Below the pieces are notes generated by a model. It ran no database searches, was not told the origin of the DNA, and worked only from the letters and a program-made list of their open reading frames with translations. From the NCBI GenBank assembly GCA_964560875.1, contig CAZLMW010000031.1, positions 1-64,000 of the forward strand: a DNA stretch of 64,000 nt, given 5' to 3'. Numbering within the stretch: the stretch's first letter is position 1; the number at the start of each line of letters is the position of its first letter. Shown here in pieces: positions 62,317 to 64,000 of this stretch. The position numbers and the translations under genes were made by a program. The stretch is from CAZLMW01 sp964560875. Its GTDB lineage: Bacteria; Myxococcota_A; UBA9042.

Positions 62317-62497
62317 CGGGCGCCTGCCAAACGAGATGTCTGTTGACGTCGGGAATTGGCGTAGGAACACTCCGCCGATCGGCCGCCTGCGATCGATTTG
62401 GGTCAACTCGTGGTAACGTTGCGCTTCCTCCACGCCGCGTGGCACAACGGGTGCGAACCCTCGCCTGCTACCGCCGCGCAACGAACGGAAGATCCGC

Positions 62498-64000
62498 TTG
62501 ACCGAACTCGACCGACCGCTGCGCCACTGCCCTGAGTGCGGGATGAACACCCGCAAGGAGCGGTGTCCCGACGACCACAGCCCGACCATCATGCTGTCGG
62601 GATTCAAGCGCGACGCCTTGTCGTTTCGCGCCGACGAGATCGTGGCTGGTCGCTACCGAATCACCGGCACCCTGGCGCGCGGCGGTTACAGCGCGGTCTA
62701 TGCCGCCAGCCACCACTCCACTCGGCAGCCCGTCGCCATCAAGATGCTGAGCATCCAGCATTCCGTCGACGCCATGCGCAAAGTCGTGCGGCGGTTCTGG
62801 CGCGAGGCCCAGATAACGGCCCGGATGACCAGCCCGTACACGGTGCGAATCATCGACGTCGGCCAGGTCGATGACGGTCCCCTTTTCATCGCGATGGAGA
62901 GGCTGCGGGGCCGGACCCTCGGCAGCTTCTTGCAGGGGCTGTTCAAGCAAGAGCTCGTGATGAGCGAGATCGAGGCAATCGGCGTCGCTTTGCCGGTTTT
63001 GCGTTGCCTCGAAGAGGCGCACGGCCTCGGTCTCGTGCACCGTGACCTCAAGCCCAACAACATCATGCTGGCCCGCGTCGGCAGCGATGATACGAGCGTC
63101 AAGGTGCTCGATTTTGGCGTCGCACGCGTCAAGGACAGCTCGTTGACCGCCGATGGCAACACGCTCGGCACCCCCGCATACATGAGCCCGGAGCAGTTTC
63201 GGGCCGCGAAGGTCGACGCGCGCAGCGATCTCTACTCGCTGGGCGTGATGATGTTCCTCGCCGTCTGCGGGCGGCTGCCGTTCCAGGAGCGCAATATCCA
63301 CGCGCTTGGCATGCAGCACATCAACGATCCGATCCCCGACCCGCGCCAGTTTGGGCGCACGACGCTCTCGTCGGGCTTTGTCGACGCGCTGATGTGCGTG
63401 CTGCGCAAAGATCCTGCCGCCCGCTACCAAAACGCGCGGACAATGCGGCAGGCGCTTGAGCTCGTCATGGGCGGCGCAGCTTCGGGCATGTCGGTCGCGC
63501 ATCTGCGGCTGCGGCCAGCGGGCAAGGCGCTCATCGAACAAAGCCTTTCGGCGCGCGACAGCCAGGCGTTCCTGTCGTCATCAGCGCCCGACGACGCGAC
63601 GGTTGGGCTCAACGAGATCGAAGCCACGATCGGCGTCGAAGAGATGGACGCAGACGCGTTCGCCGAAGCGCTCAACGCCGACGGACAAGGCGCCGAGAAG
63701 GCCGCGCGCAGGGAATCCGACCCGGCCGGACCGACCATCCACGGAGGTCATGGAGCCGCCACGGTCGACGCCGCAACCGGCGAGGAGATGGCCGCCACCG
63801 ACACCGGCGACAACAAGGCCTTCCCCGTCGACGGTCACACGCCGGCTGAGGCGGTCGAACCGCTGGTAAACAACGGGCAGCCGGGCTCGGAGCGAGATGT
63901 CGTCGTGTCGGTGCAAACCGATGGACGCGACGACGAGGTTGACTCCGGAGCCACGCTCGAGATGTTCGGTCACACGCCCAGCGTCGGCGGGATGTTCATG
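62498..64000 (+). CDS. zinc-ribbon Ser/Thr protein kinase (cut by window edge)
   Basis: The frame opens at a TTG at 62498 and runs 501 codons to the last base, so the C-terminus is missing. Residues 11-27 (CPECGMNTRKERCPDDH) look like a short zinc ribbon. The kinase domain starts near residue 52: GTLARGGYSAVYAA loop, VAIKML lysine (K82), LVHRDLKPNNIML (H181-R182-D183), VLDFGVAR (D205-F206-G207) and GTPAYMSPEQF. A polar, Asp/Ala/Thr-rich tail follows. No transmembrane helix is seen before the edge. All catalytic motifs are intact. The start is uncertain: no clear SD precedes it, and the ATG within CGMN would lose part of the ribbon. Confidence 0.9.
   Translation, partial: MTELDRPLRHCPECGMNTRKERCPDDHSPTIMLSGFKRDALSFRADEIVAGRYRITGTLARGGYSAVYAASHHSTRQPVAIKMLSIQHSVDAMRKVVRRFWREAQITARMTSPYTVRIIDVGQVDDGPLFIAMERLRGRTLGSFLQGLFKQELVMSEIEAIGVALPVLRCLEEAHGLGLVHRDLKPNNIMLARVGSDDTSVKVLDFGVARVKDSSLTADGNTLGTPAYMSPEQFRAAKVDARSDLYSLGVMMFLAVCGRLPFQERNIHALGMQHINDPIPDPRQFGRTTLSSGFVDALMCVLRKDPAARYQNARTMRQALELVMGGAASGMSVAHLRLRPAGKALIEQSLSARDSQAFLSSSAPDDATVGLNEIEATIGVEEMDADAFAEALNADGQGAEKAARRESDPAGPTIHGGHGAATVDAATGEEMAATDTGDNKAFPVDGHTPAEAVEPLVNNGQPGSERDVVVSVQTDGRDDEVDSGATLEMFGHTPSVGGMFM

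Overview
This 64 kb window looks like a chromosomal scaffold piece from a high-GC Gram-negative bacterium of the Myxococcota (former Deltaproteobacteria) type. That placement is an inference. It rests on strong GC bias in third codon positions, three Hanks-type Ser/Thr kinases, a TonB/ExbBD system that implies an outer membrane, and about 17 predicted lipoproteins, many with Thr/Asp/Ser/Gly stalks and cysteine-rich 'CDDGNPCT' modules of the kind common in myxobacterial-type genomes. No rRNA, tRNA, CRISPR array, phage module or transposase was recognised. One 100-N scaffold gap sits at 53475-53574.

Layout. Positions 2-553 hold the end of a Cys-rich secreted protein. 591-12255 (minus) is an apparent operon running from a membrane Ser/Thr kinase through a TPR/coiled-coil protein, a lipoprotein with an FGE/SUMF1-fold head and a 1,484-residue Cys-rich propeller lipoprotein to a LamG membrane protein. 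12509-16771 (minus) is a TIR-STAND-transmembrane-WD40 protein. 16997-21900 (plus) carries a GT-C-like membrane protein overlapping an alkaline-phosphatase-fold transferase, then an SDR oxidoreductase overlapping a kinase with a DFS motif. 21916-23590 (minus) holds a ferritin-like lipoprotein and a tiny lipoprotein.

23700-33413 (minus) is a compact TtpC/TonB2-type energy-transduction operon: beta-helix lipoprotein, DUF3450, TtpC, ExbB, ExbD, TonB, TPR protein and TonB-dependent receptor. Most junctions are ATGA or TGATG overlaps. A palindromic insertion between exbD and tonB duplicated the ribosome-binding site and start codon. 33618-33981 is a probable frameshifted pseudogene.

33971-53404 is mostly a run of lipoprotein genes: a papain-like/TSP3/Cys-rich/beta-helix protein, two small unknowns, oligopeptidase B, a kelch protein, a protein with an S74-like C-terminus, an HhH protein, a Cys-rich stalk protein, a thioredoxin-like protein and a gluzincin peptidase fused to a DUF1080 lectin-like domain. 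A GT39-like membrane protein and a degenerate family-4 uracil-DNA-glycosylase homologue interrupt the run. After the gap comes a 2,872-residue lipoprotein with four propeller-like blocks and a fibrinogen-like C-terminus (53698-62316). A zinc-ribbon Ser/Thr kinase then runs off the right edge.

Taken together, the window encodes mainly cell-surface machinery: envelope-modifying membrane enzymes, TonB-driven uptake, kinases that may sense or control the surface, and a modular lipoprotein set built as lipobox, acidic stalk, Cys-rich spacer and a variable head.
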